From contig SFHY01000030.1 in assembly GCA_004556255.1 (NCBI GenBank), positions 1 to 11,940 on the forward strand: 11,940 bases of DNA. Reading direction: 5' to 3'. The notes beneath the pieces were generated by a model. The model was not told where the DNA came from. It did not search any database and saw nothing but the letters and a program-made list of their open reading frames with translations. Both the position numbers and the translations under genes were made by a program. Below, piece by piece: positions 6,447 through 11,940 of this stretch (its first letter is position 1; each line of letters opens with the position of its first letter). This DNA is from Lactobacillus delbrueckii. GTDB lineage: Bacteria > Bacillota > Bacilli > Lactobacillales > Lactobacillaceae.

Positions 6447-8066
6447 TTAGAACTTGTCGACCTGCAAACCGCTGGCTGCCCCAATAAAGCCCTTGAAGAG
6501 CCCTTCTGGCCGGTTTGGCCGGCTCAGGAATTCCGGGTGGTATTGAGCGGCAACAAAGAACTTCTTGTCCGTGATTTCAACGATTTCCACCAGGTGGTTG
6601 TCTGGAGAAACACCTGAGAAGGTCATGCCGGCCTTTTCAAAGGCTTCCCGGTACTTGTTGTTGAATTCGTAGCGGTGACGGTGACGTTCCTGGATAACTT
6701 CCTGGCCGTCGTAGCATTCCCGGGTCTTGCTGCCAGCCTTCAGCATGGCTGGGTACAGGCCCAGACGCAAGGTGCCGCCGATCTTTTCCTGGTCACGCTG
6801 GTCAGCCATCAAGTCAATGATGTTGTTCTTGCAGTTTGGTTCTGCTTCAGCTGAGTTGGCGTCTTCCAAGTGCAAAACGTTGCGGGCGAATTCCACGCTG
6901 GCCATCTGCATCCCCAGGCAGATCCCCAGGAATGGAATGTCGTGTTCGCGGGCGTACTTGATGGAAGTGATCATCCCTTCCAGGCCCCGGGTGCCGAAAC
7001 CACCTGGCACGATCAAGCCCTGGGTGTCCTTCAAAAGTTCTGCCACATTGTCTTCAGTGATGTCTTCAGCCTGGATCTTTTCAACTTCGATCTTGCTGTT
7101 GTACAGGTAGCCGGCGTGCTGCAAAGCGTCAGTTACGGAAATGTAGGCATCTTCCAGTTCAACGTACTTGCCGACCAGGGTGATCTTGGTCTTGTACTTC
7201 AAGTTCTTGGCCCGTTCGTCCATCCGGCGCCATTCGTCCATGTCGGCAACCGGCTTCGGGCTGTCGATGTGGAGGAAGTCAACGATCTTCTGGTCAACGC
7301 CTTGTTCCTGGTAGGACAACGGCACGTCAAACAGAGATGGCGCATCCAAAGATTCCACGATGTAGTCGACTGGAACGTCGGTGAAAGTGGAGATCTTGTC
7401 CTTCATTTCCTGCGGAACTGGCATTTCTGAGCGGAGAACCAGCATGTTTGGCTGGATCCCGATTGACCGCAGCATGGAAACTGACTGCTGGGTCGGCTTG
7501 CTCTTCAGTTCCTTGGCTGCCCGCAGATAAGGAACGAAGGTAACGTGCACGTACATGACGTTTTCTGAGCCGACTTCCCGTCGCATTTGCCGGATGGCTT
7601 CCATGAACGGAGTTGATTCCATGTCGCCGACCGTACCGCCAATTTCGGAAATAACCACGTCAGTGTCGGTCATTTGCGCTGCCCGCATGACCTTTTCCTT
7701 GATCATGTTAGTTACGTGCGGGATCACCTGTACAGTGCCGCCGTGGTAGTCGCCGCGCCGTTCGCGCTGCAGGACTTCCTGGTAGATCTTGCCAGTCGTC
7801 ACGTTAGAGTACTTGCTGGTTCTAACGTCGACCAATCTTTCATAGTGGCCCAAGTCAAGGTCAGCTTCCGTACCGTCATCAGTCACGAAAACTTCACCGT
7901 GTTGGTAAGGGTTCATCGTGCCGGGGTCGATGTTGATGTATGGGTCGAACTTCTGCATGGTAACTTTTAAGCCGCGGTTCTTCAGCAAGCGACCAATGCT
8001 TGATGCAGTAATCCCTTTCCCCAATGATGAAACAACGCCGCCAGTCACAAAGATATATTTGGTCAT
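6447..8066 (-). CDS. pyrG: CTP synthase (glutamine hydrolysing)
   Basis: A 539-residue enzyme that makes CTP from UTP, ATP and glutamine, the last step of pyrimidine nucleotide synthesis. The N-terminal synthetase domain opens with KYIFVTGGVVSSLGKGI, which contains the ATP loop, and includes the DPYINIDPGTMNPYQHGE block. The C-terminal class I glutamine amidotransferase domain (about 290-535) has PGGFGTRG (354-361), the nucleophile C383 in GICLGMQ, and H510 and E512 in QYHPEF. Length is standard. The start is the ATG at 8066, which follows AAAGGAGAG and gives the family N-terminus MTKYIFVTGG; the open frame upstream runs through the leader hairpin and is not coding. It follows rpoE, as in Bacillus, and is controlled by its own promoter and attenuator. 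Confidence 0.98.
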   Translation of the reverse strand: MTKYIFVTGGVVSSLGKGITASSIGRLLKNRGLKVTMQKFDPYINIDPGTMNPYQHGEVFVTDDGTEADLDLGHYERLVDVRTSKYSNVTTGKIYQEVLQRERRGDYHGGTVQVIPHVTNMIKEKVMRAAQMTDTDVVISEIGGTVGDMESTPFMEAIRQMRREVGSENVMYVHVTFVPYLRAAKELKSKPTQQSVSMLRSIGIQPNMLVLRSEMPVPQEMKDKISTFTDVPVDYIVESLDAPSLFDVPLSYQEQGVDQKIVDFLHIDSPKPVADMDEWRRMDERAKNLKYKTKITLVGKYVELEDAYISVTDALQHAGYLYNSKIEVEKIQAEDITEDNVAELLKDTQGLIVPGGFGTRGLEGMITSIKYAREHDIPFLGICLGMQMASVEFARNVLHLEDANSAEAEPNCKNNIIDLMADQRDQEKIGGTLRLGLYPAMLKAGSKTRECYDGQEVIQERHRHRYEFNNKYREAFEKAGMTFSGVSPDNHLVEIVEITDKKFFVAAQYHPEFLSRPNRPEGLFKGFIGAASGLQVDKF

Positions 8067-8136
8067 TGAGCTCTCCTTTGAAAAATAATAAAAAAGCTCC
8101 CTAGCAATTAGGGAGCTAAACGCACATAGGGTGCCC
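8067..8136 (-). promoter_or_regulatory. pyrG leader with CTP-sensing transcription attenuator
   Basis: The predicted transcript starts GGGC at 8136. About 20 bases on, AGCTCCCTA (8117-8109) pairs with TAGGGAGCT (8103-8095) around a 5-base loop, followed by TTTTTTATTATTTTT, a strong intrinsic terminator located before the pyrG ribosome site. This is the arrangement established for Bacillus and Lactococcus pyrG: low CTP stalls polymerase before the first C, extra G residues are added by slippage, and the G-run pairs with the CUCCC of the 5' stem, preventing termination. Every element is visible; operation in this organism is inferred. The same hairpin can terminate rpoE read-through. Confidence 0.88.
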
Positions 8137-8143
8137 AAGCAAA

Positions 8144-8172
8144 ATAATAACGACTTTTCAGCCGCAAGTCAA
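8144..8172 (-). promoter_or_regulatory. Promoter of pyrG
   Basis: The minus strand reads TTGACT (8167-8172), a 17-base spacer, then TATTAT (8144-8149). Seven bases later comes GGGC (8136-8133), the expected start for the slippage-based attenuator. The -35 begins 10 bases after the rpoE stop. Confidence 0.85.
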
Positions 8173-8182
8173 GGACAAAATC

Positions 8183-8764
8183 CTATTCTTCGTCTTCATC
8201 GTCATCAAGGTCGTCGTCATCCATTTGTGACAGCTGGCCTTCGATCCCATCTGGCAATGAATCGTCATCTTCGTCGTCTTCATTGTCGTCGTAATCGTCA
8301 TCGTAGTCGTAATCGTCGCCGGAGTTGTCGTCATCTTCGTCAGCGTCACTGTCGTCGGACAAGTCTTCGTCTTCTGGGTCGTCGTTTTCGTAGTCGATTA
8401 CGTCGTCGCCTTCAGTCGTGGCCAGGAAGGCGTTGACCTTCTTGTGGTGCTTGCGAGTTGATGCTTCGTCGCCGTCGTCTTCTGGGTGGTCGACTTCTTC
8501 ATCGACAGCTTCGAACTTGAACCAGGTCCGCAGGGCCCAGACATTTTCACCCATGGAAATGAAGCGGCCATCGGTGTTCATGTCCGTGTAAAATTGCGGC
8601 AGGCGCTGGCGAATTTCTTCGTCGCTCTTGTTCAAGTACTTTTGCACCTCGTTAACGATATCGGCAAAAGCCATTCTTTCGCCACGGTCTTCCAAAATTG
8701 CGTGTGCAACTTCAATCATTGACAATTCGTTGCGATCCACGTCTTTAAAATCAGCTAATCCCAC
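8183..8764 (-). CDS. rpoE: RNA polymerase delta subunit
   Basis: A 193-residue delta factor of Gram-positive RNA polymerase, which speeds core recycling and modulates promoter selectivity and initiating-NTP sensing. The N-terminal folded domain (about 12-90) carries ELSMIEVAHAIL, QFYTDMNTDGRFIS and WALRTWF. A modest basic patch, RKHHKK (104-109), stands where Bacillus has a longer lysine tract, and then comes an extremely acidic tail (about 119-193) dominated by Asp and Glu. A 13-residue stretch of low charge, SLPDGIEGQLSQM (169-181), interrupts that tail. The start is GTG at 8764, with GAGAGGA 9 bases upstream; a later ATG (codon 16) would remove the beginning of the domain. The stop is TAG. 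It has its own promoter overlapping the upstream gene's 3' end. Confidence 0.96.
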   Translation of the reverse strand: MGLADFKDVDRNELSMIEVAHAILEDRGERMAFADIVNEVQKYLNKSDEEIRQRLPQFYTDMNTDGRFISMGENVWALRTWFKFEAVDEEVDHPEDDGDEASTRKHHKKVNAFLATTEGDDVIDYENDDPEDEDLSDDSDADEDDDNSGDDYDYDDDYDDNEDDEDDDSLPDGIEGQLSQMDDDDLDDDEDEE

Positions 8765-8795
8765 AGTTGAACGTCCTCTCTATTCAATCTTGTCT

Positions 8796-8824
8796 ATTTT
8801 ACACGTCATTTAAGCAAAAATCAA
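8796..8824 (-). promoter_or_regulatory. Promoter of rpoE
   Basis: The minus strand reads TTGATT (8819-8824), a 17-base spacer, then TAAAAT (8796-8801). The -35 lies within the last codons of the DUF1934 gene. The predicted leader is about 25 bases. No terminator separates the two genes, so rpoE may also be read from upstream. Confidence 0.65.
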
Positions 8825-9208
8825 CGAGACGGCATAACTACCAATTAAGTCTACACCACTAAAGAGGTCATATTCAACTTCAAGTTGCTGACCAGCGGCA
8901 TTTTCTTTCAATTCCAGGCGCTTGGTTTCCGACAAGAGATCCAGCTGCCGGCCCTCAACCACGTACTTGCACTGCCCCTTCTCGCCTAAAATAAAATGCA
9001 TTTGGGAGAAGTTGCTGTGGTCAGTCCCCCGCCGGATCAAGAGCTCCTGCTCTTTTACGAGCATCTTGACCGGCACCTTTTCCACCTCGTAAGAAATTCT
9101 TTTCACCGCGCCGTCTTCCCGCAATTCGCCTTCTGCCTGCTGGCGGATGGTTTCCGTTTGCTCGCCCTGGGTGATCTTGCTCGTCAAATCGATCTTAATC
9201 TTGCTCAT
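8810..9208 (-). CDS. DUF1934 / YwiB-like beta-barrel protein
   Basis: A 132-residue protein resembling the DUF1934 family (Bacillus YwiB), predicted to adopt a small calycin-like beta-barrel; its biochemical role is not established. What supports the match is the string of alternating strands (IKIDLTSKI, ISYEVEKVPVKMLVKEQELLIRR), the central MHFILGEKG with following strands, the late LEVEYDLFSG, and the position beside rpoE. There is no signal peptide or membrane segment, so it is probably cytoplasmic. The ATG at 9208 fits the family N-terminus, but its GGAGAAG site is about 15 bases away, longer than ideal. An in-frame TTG at 9244 with AGAGG seven bases upstream is an alternative giving 144 residues. 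In related genomes argS often follows this gene; here rpoE does. Confidence 0.85.
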   Translation of the reverse strand: MSKIKIDLTSKITQGEQTETIRQQAEGELREDGAVKRISYEVEKVPVKMLVKEQELLIRRGTDHSNFSQMHFILGEKGQCKYVVEGRQLDLLSETKRLELKENAAGQQLEVEYDLFSGVDLIGSYAVSLIFA

Positions 9209-9265
9209 CTTTATAAAAAAATTCTTCTCCTTTAACAGCCGCAAGCAGCGGCCTCTGGCAACTTT

Positions 9266-9274
9266 TGCTATAAT
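9266..9274 (+). promoter_or_regulatory. Extended -10 promoter of the HD-domain gene
   Basis: TGCTATAAT is a perfect extended -10 (TG, one base, TATAAT). No clear -35 is present 16-18 bases upstream. The predicted start near 9281 gives a leader of about 67 bases before the TTG start. It lies in the only divergent intergenic region of the window (9209-9347). Confidence 0.7.
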
Positions 9275-9283
9275 TTCTATAGC
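9267..9283. repeat. Inverted repeat over the HD-gene -10 and start point
   Basis: GCTATA (9267-9272) and TATAGC (9278-9283) form a perfect 6-bp inverted repeat with a 5-base centre, covering the -10 and the predicted start. The placement would suit a repressor, but part of the symmetry comes from the -10 itself. A separate GC-rich inverted repeat, GCCGC/GCGGC, lies just upstream at 9238-9252 and has no T-tract. Confidence 0.4.
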
Positions 9284-9347
9284 TAGTCAAGCATATCTTA
9301 CTATGTTTTGGCAAAAATATAAAACAATAAGAATGGAGGATTTACTT

Positions 9348-10661
9348 TTGACAAAATTTGACAGTCCTAAACTGGCCCGCGAAGTCGTCGTCCGTGACCC
9401 GGTCCATGGCTATATCCACCTGGACACCCAAGTGGCCCTGGAAGTCGTCCGCTCGCAAGAATTCCAGCGGATGCGGCGGATCAAGCAGCTGGGCCCGACG
9501 GCCTTCGTCTTCCCCGGCGCTACCCACACCCGCTTTGAGCACAACCTGGGCGTCTACGAACTGGCCCGCCGGATCAGCAACCTTTTTACTGACAAATACC
9601 CTAGTCAAAGTACCGGCAACGGACTCTGGGACCCCAGCGAAAACCTGCTGGTGCAGATGGCCGGCCTTTTGCATGACATCGGCCACGGCCCATACTCTCA
9701 CACCTTTGAGCACCTTTTCGGCACCAACCATGAGCAGATCGGCCAGCAGATCATTCTGGATCCTTCCACTGAGGTCAACCAGGCTTTAAGCAAGGTCGAC
9801 CCGGACTTCCCAAAGGCGGTGGCCAGCGTGATCGCCAAGACCTACCCTAATCCCCAGGTGGTCAAGCTCATCTCCAGCCAGGCGGACGCCGACCGGATGG
9901 ACTACCTTTTGCGGGATGCCTACTTCACGGGGGCTTCTTATGGGGAATTTGACCTTTCCCGGATCTTGCGGGTCATCCGCCCTTATGAAGCAGGGGTTTG
10001 CTTTACGGCTAACGGGATGCATGCCGTTGAAGACTATATCGTCTCCCGCTACCAGATGTACCAGCAGATCTACTACCACCGGGTCAACCGGTCCATGGAG
10101 GTCATCCTTCACCATCTTTTGAAGCGGGCCCAGTACCTCTACCAGGAAAAAGAACTTCCGGTTACGCCAAGTTTAGCCAGATTTTTGGCCGGGACCTGGG
10201 ACTTAAAGGACTACTTGAAGATGGATGACGGGGTCATGGAGACCAACTTCAGCATGTGGACTGAGTCCAGCGACCCGGTTTTGGCGGACTTGACCAAGCG
10301 CTATCTCTTCCGGCGGCCTTTAGCCAGCGCGAAGATCAACAAAGAAAGCAAGCAGCTTTTGCCAAAATTAAAGGACTTGATCAAGGCCGCCGGCTTTGAC
10401 CCGGACTACTATACCGGAGTAGGGTCAGCTTTTGACGAGCCATATGACGCTTATAAGCCAAGCGGCAAGAACGCTAACAGCCAGATTGAGATCATGCAGG
10501 AAGACGGCAGCTTGATCGAGCTGTCCCAGCTCAGCCCCCTGGTTAAGGCCTTAAACGGGACCCTGCAGGGCGATGAACGCTTCTTCTTCCCGGTCGCCAT
10601 GCTCAAGCAGGCAGATTTCCAGCAATACCTGAAAAACGGAGAATTGCTTACGAAAAAATAA
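9348..10661 (+). CDS. HD-domain phosphohydrolase, probable dNTP triphosphohydrolase (YwfO/EF1143-like)
   Basis: A 437-residue cytoplasmic HD-superfamily enzyme of the SAMHD1-like branch. Relatives such as Enterococcus EF1143 convert dNTPs to deoxynucleosides and triphosphate. The opening REVVVRDPVHGYIHLD is characteristic. Metal-binding residues are H65 in RFEHNLG, the H109-D110 pair in MAGLLHDIGHGPYSH, and D192 in DADRMDYLLRD. The start is TTG at 9348 because GGAGGA ends 7 bases before it; an in-frame ATG at 9333 overlaps that same GGAGGA and would leave no ribosome site. It stands alone on the plus strand, between divergent DUF1934 and convergent prs, with its own promoter and a shared terminator. 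The substrate is inferred from the family, and nucleotide regulation cannot be read from sequence alone. Confidence 0.92.
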   Translation: MTKFDSPKLAREVVVRDPVHGYIHLDTQVALEVVRSQEFQRMRRIKQLGPTAFVFPGATHTRFEHNLGVYELARRISNLFTDKYPSQSTGNGLWDPSENLLVQMAGLLHDIGHGPYSHTFEHLFGTNHEQIGQQIILDPSTEVNQALSKVDPDFPKAVASVIAKTYPNPQVVKLISSQADADRMDYLLRDAYFTGASYGEFDLSRILRVIRPYEAGVCFTANGMHAVEDYIVSRYQMYQQIYYHRVNRSMEVILHHLLKRAQYLYQEKELPVTPSLARFLAGTWDLKDYLKMDDGVMETNFSMWTESSDPVLADLTKRYLFRRPLASAKINKESKQLLPKLKDLIKAAGFDPDYYTGVGSAFDEPYDAYKPSGKNANSQIEIMQEDGSLIELSQLSPLVKALNGTLQGDERFFFPVAMLKQADFQQYLKNGELLTKK

Positions 10662-10683
10662 GGCAAAAGAATAATTTCCAAAA

Positions 10684-10720
10684 GAAAACAACCGTTGCAG
10701 AATTCGCAACGGTTGTTTTT
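10684..10720. terminator. Bidirectional terminator between the HD gene and prs
   Basis: A perfect 12-bp stem AACAACCGTTGC (10687-10698) / GCAACGGTTGTT (10706-10717) with a 7-base loop is flanked by A residues on the left and T residues on the right. It lies between two convergent genes, 26 bases after the HD stop and 16 bases after the prs stop, and should serve both. Confidence 0.92.
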
Positions 10721-10732
10721 ACATACAGGTCC

Positions 10733-11713
10733 TTACTTGTCCTTGTACTTGTTAGCGTCGTAACGGGTATCAAAGAGCGGACTCATTGGCTTGTGTTCCA
10801 TGATCAGCTTGATAGCGTCACCCATCAAAGGCCCAACGGAAACGAGAATCATCTTGTCGAGGTTCTTTTCGGCTGGCTGTTGGATTGAGTCGGTCAAGAC
10901 CAGGCTCTTGATTACGGAATTGTTCAAGCGGTCTACGGCTGGGCCGGACAAAACGGCGTGGGTCGCGCAGGCGTAAACTTCGGTAGCGCCGGCGTCCTTC
11001 AAGGCCTGGGCAGCCAGAGTGATGGTACCGGCAGTGTCGATCATGTCGTCGATCAAGATGGCCCGCTTGCCCTTGACGTCACCGATGATGTTCATGACTT
11101 CGGCAACGTTGGCCTTTGGCCGGCGCTTGTCAACGATGGCGATTGAAGTGCCCAGGAATTCAGCTAATTTTCTTGCCCGGGTAACGCCGCCGTGGTCTGG
11201 AGAAACGACAACGGCATCTTCTTCCAGGTGGTTGCTCAAGAAGTAATCAGCCAATAAAGGAGCGCCCATCAGGTTGTCGACGGGGATGTCGAAGAAACCT
11301 TGGATTTGAGGAGCATGCAAGTCCAGCGAGAGGACGCGGTCAGCCCCGGCAGCTTGAATCATGTCTGCGACCAGTTTAGCAGTGATTGGTTCTCTGGCCC
11401 GGGTCTTCCGGTCTTGACGAGCGTAGCCGTAGTAAGGCAGGACGATGTTTACGGAAGCGGCACTGGCCCGGCGGACAGCGTCGATCATGATCAAAAGTTC
11501 CATAAGGTTGTCGTTGACCGGCGCGCTGGTGGATTGGATCAAGAAGACGTCCTTGCCACGGACAGAATCGTCGATGTTGACTTGAATTTCACCGTCGCTG
11601 AAGCGAACGACGCTTGAGGTTGACAGCTTTAACCCCATCCGCTTAGCGATCTTTTCTGCCAACGGTTTGTTTGAGTTAAGCGCAAAAAGCTTGATGTTGT
11701 CCTTGTAAGACAT
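10733..11713 (-). CDS. prs: Ribose-phosphate pyrophosphokinase (PRPP synthetase)
   Basis: A 326-residue class I PRPP synthetase that makes PRPP from ribose 5-phosphate and ATP for purine, pyrimidine, NAD, histidine and tryptophan synthesis or salvage. Conserved features are the flexible loop YARQDRKTRAREPI (97-110), SLDLHAPQIQGFF (129-141), SPDHGGVTRARKLAE (171-185), KRRPK (206-210) and the PRPP-binding loop IDDMIDTAGT (231-240). Length is slightly above the usual 315-320 owing to a lysine-rich C-terminal tail (ANKYKDK). The start is the ATG at 11713, preceded by GGAGGG at 5-6 bases; the eight codons upstream run through this site and are not translated. It has its own promoter. In many Firmicutes glmU lies immediately upstream; a terminator at the right edge fits that layout. 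Confidence 0.97.
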   Translation of the reverse strand: MSYKDNIKLFALNSNKPLAEKIAKRMGLKLSTSSVVRFSDGEIQVNIDDSVRGKDVFLIQSTSAPVNDNLMELLIMIDAVRRASAASVNIVLPYYGYARQDRKTRAREPITAKLVADMIQAAGADRVLSLDLHAPQIQGFFDIPVDNLMGAPLLADYFLSNHLEEDAVVVSPDHGGVTRARKLAEFLGTSIAIVDKRRPKANVAEVMNIIGDVKGKRAILIDDMIDTAGTITLAAQALKDAGATEVYACATHAVLSGPAVDRLNNSVIKSLVLTDSIQQPAEKNLDKMILVSVGPLMGDAIKLIMEHKPMSPLFDTRYDANKYKDK

Positions 11714-11748
11714 AATTCCCTCCGAAAAAAACAGCATTTACCAGTTCT

Positions 11749-11757
11749 ATTCTAACA
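11749..11757 (-). promoter_or_regulatory. Extended -10 promoter of prs
   Basis: The minus strand reads TGTTAGAAT, an extended -10 (TG, one base, TAGAAT). The -35 region at 17 bases is poor. The predicted leader is about 30 bases. Confidence 0.5.
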
Positions 11758-11906
11758 AAATCCGGCATTCTTTTGTTGGAAAAAAGGGATTTGTGTTCAG
11801 TTTTTAAGCAAAAAATTCCTCTTACTCCTGTTTTGACCTGAAAAAAGAGCAAGAAAGCCTTTTATTTTTCAAGCGGATAGAAAAAATCGTCTGTTTTCGG
11901 GCAAAG
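11758..11906. other. AT-rich spacer upstream of prs
   Basis: About 150 AT-rich bases without an open frame of note. A weak, bulged hairpin around 11844-11862 (AAAAG..GC / GC..CTTTT) is followed by T-rich sequence on both strands but is too weak to call. The minus strand contains one AAAACTGAAC stretch that partly recalls the purine-repressor box; see the rejected items. I can assign nothing firmly. Confidence 0.5.
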
Positions 11907-11934
11907 AAAAAAGCTCTGACGATCGTCAAAGCTT
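11907..11934 (-). terminator. Terminator of the gene upstream of prs (off window)
   Basis: AAGCT (11911-11915) pairs with AGCTT (11930-11934), enclosing the perfect palindrome TGACGATCGTCA (11917-11928). The one C/A mismatch on the plus strand becomes G-U in minus-strand RNA. The minus strand continues TTTTTTCTTT. It therefore ends a minus-strand gene lying right of the window, by common Firmicute gene order probably glmU. Confidence 0.75.
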
Positions 11935-11940
11935 CTTCTG

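Noticed and set aside
8067..8138. N-terminal extension of PyrG
   Set aside because: The extra 24 codons read through the attenuator hairpin and ribosome site, and the family starts at MTKYIFVTGG.
8131..8436. Arginine-rich open frame opposite the rpoE acidic tail
   Set aside because: It is the complement of Asp/Glu codon repeats and so yields low-complexity Arg/His text. The true gene is the delta subunit on the minus strand.
9333..9347. ATG five codons before the chosen TTG of the HD gene
   Set aside because: This ATG overlaps the GGAGGA that must serve as the ribosome site, leaving none for itself; the TTG has ideal spacing.
11790..11815. AAAACTGAAC on the minus strand, similar to a purine-repressor box upstream of prs
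   Set aside because: The core is CTGAAC instead of CCGAAC, the flanks fit poorly, and no second inverted box is present. This is too weak to call.

Overview
The window reads as a chromosomal housekeeping block of a Lactobacillus of the delbrueckii group. The proteins are typical of lactobacilli, the synteny is that of Firmicutes, and the coding DNA is unusually GC-rich at third codon positions while the short spacers stay AT-rich. The species call is inference from composition and protein character, not from a search. Ten complete protein genes fill about 94% of the window. I see no tRNA, rRNA, insertion sequence, prophage, CRISPR array or toxin-antitoxin pair.

Layout. Positions 1-142 hold the terminator of a plus-strand gene lying outside the window, facing two tandem minus-strand terminators at the end of the alr unit. 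From 143 to 4590, all on the minus strand and transcribed right to left, come murF, cshA, acpS and alr, the order familiar from Bacillus. A hairpin between cshA and acpS plus an extended -10 suggest two units, murF-cshA and acpS-alr. At 4630-5045 sit the murF promoter, the single gene rpmE2 (zinc-free L31) with its terminator and promoter, and a 12-bp palindrome at the predicted rpmE2 start point. murA (5055-6326), pyrG (6447-8066), rpoE (8183-8764) and a DUF1934/YwiB-like gene (8810-9208) follow, also on the minus strand, each of the first three with its own promoter. At 9266-10661 an HD-domain dNTPase-like gene is the only plus-strand gene. It shares a bidirectional terminator with prs (minus strand, 10733-11713). 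The window ends with the AT-rich prs upstream region and the minus-strand terminator of a gene beyond the right edge.

Functional theme. Three genes serve cell-wall precursor synthesis: murA makes the first committed step, alr supplies D-alanine, and murF adds D-Ala-D-Ala. Three serve nucleotide supply: prs makes PRPP, pyrG makes CTP, and the HD protein probably hydrolyses dNTPs. cshA, rpmE2 and rpoE serve RNA metabolism, translation and transcription, and acpS activates acyl carrier protein.

Nothing here is a wholly new system. The points most worth attention are: a MurA whose fosfomycin-target cysteine is replaced by aspartate; a complete CTP-sensing attenuator in front of pyrG (promoter, GGGC start and C-rich terminator stem); a palindrome resembling zinc-regulator operators at the start point of the zinc-free L31 gene; and a hairpin between cshA and acpS that is better formed on the strand opposite to the genes.
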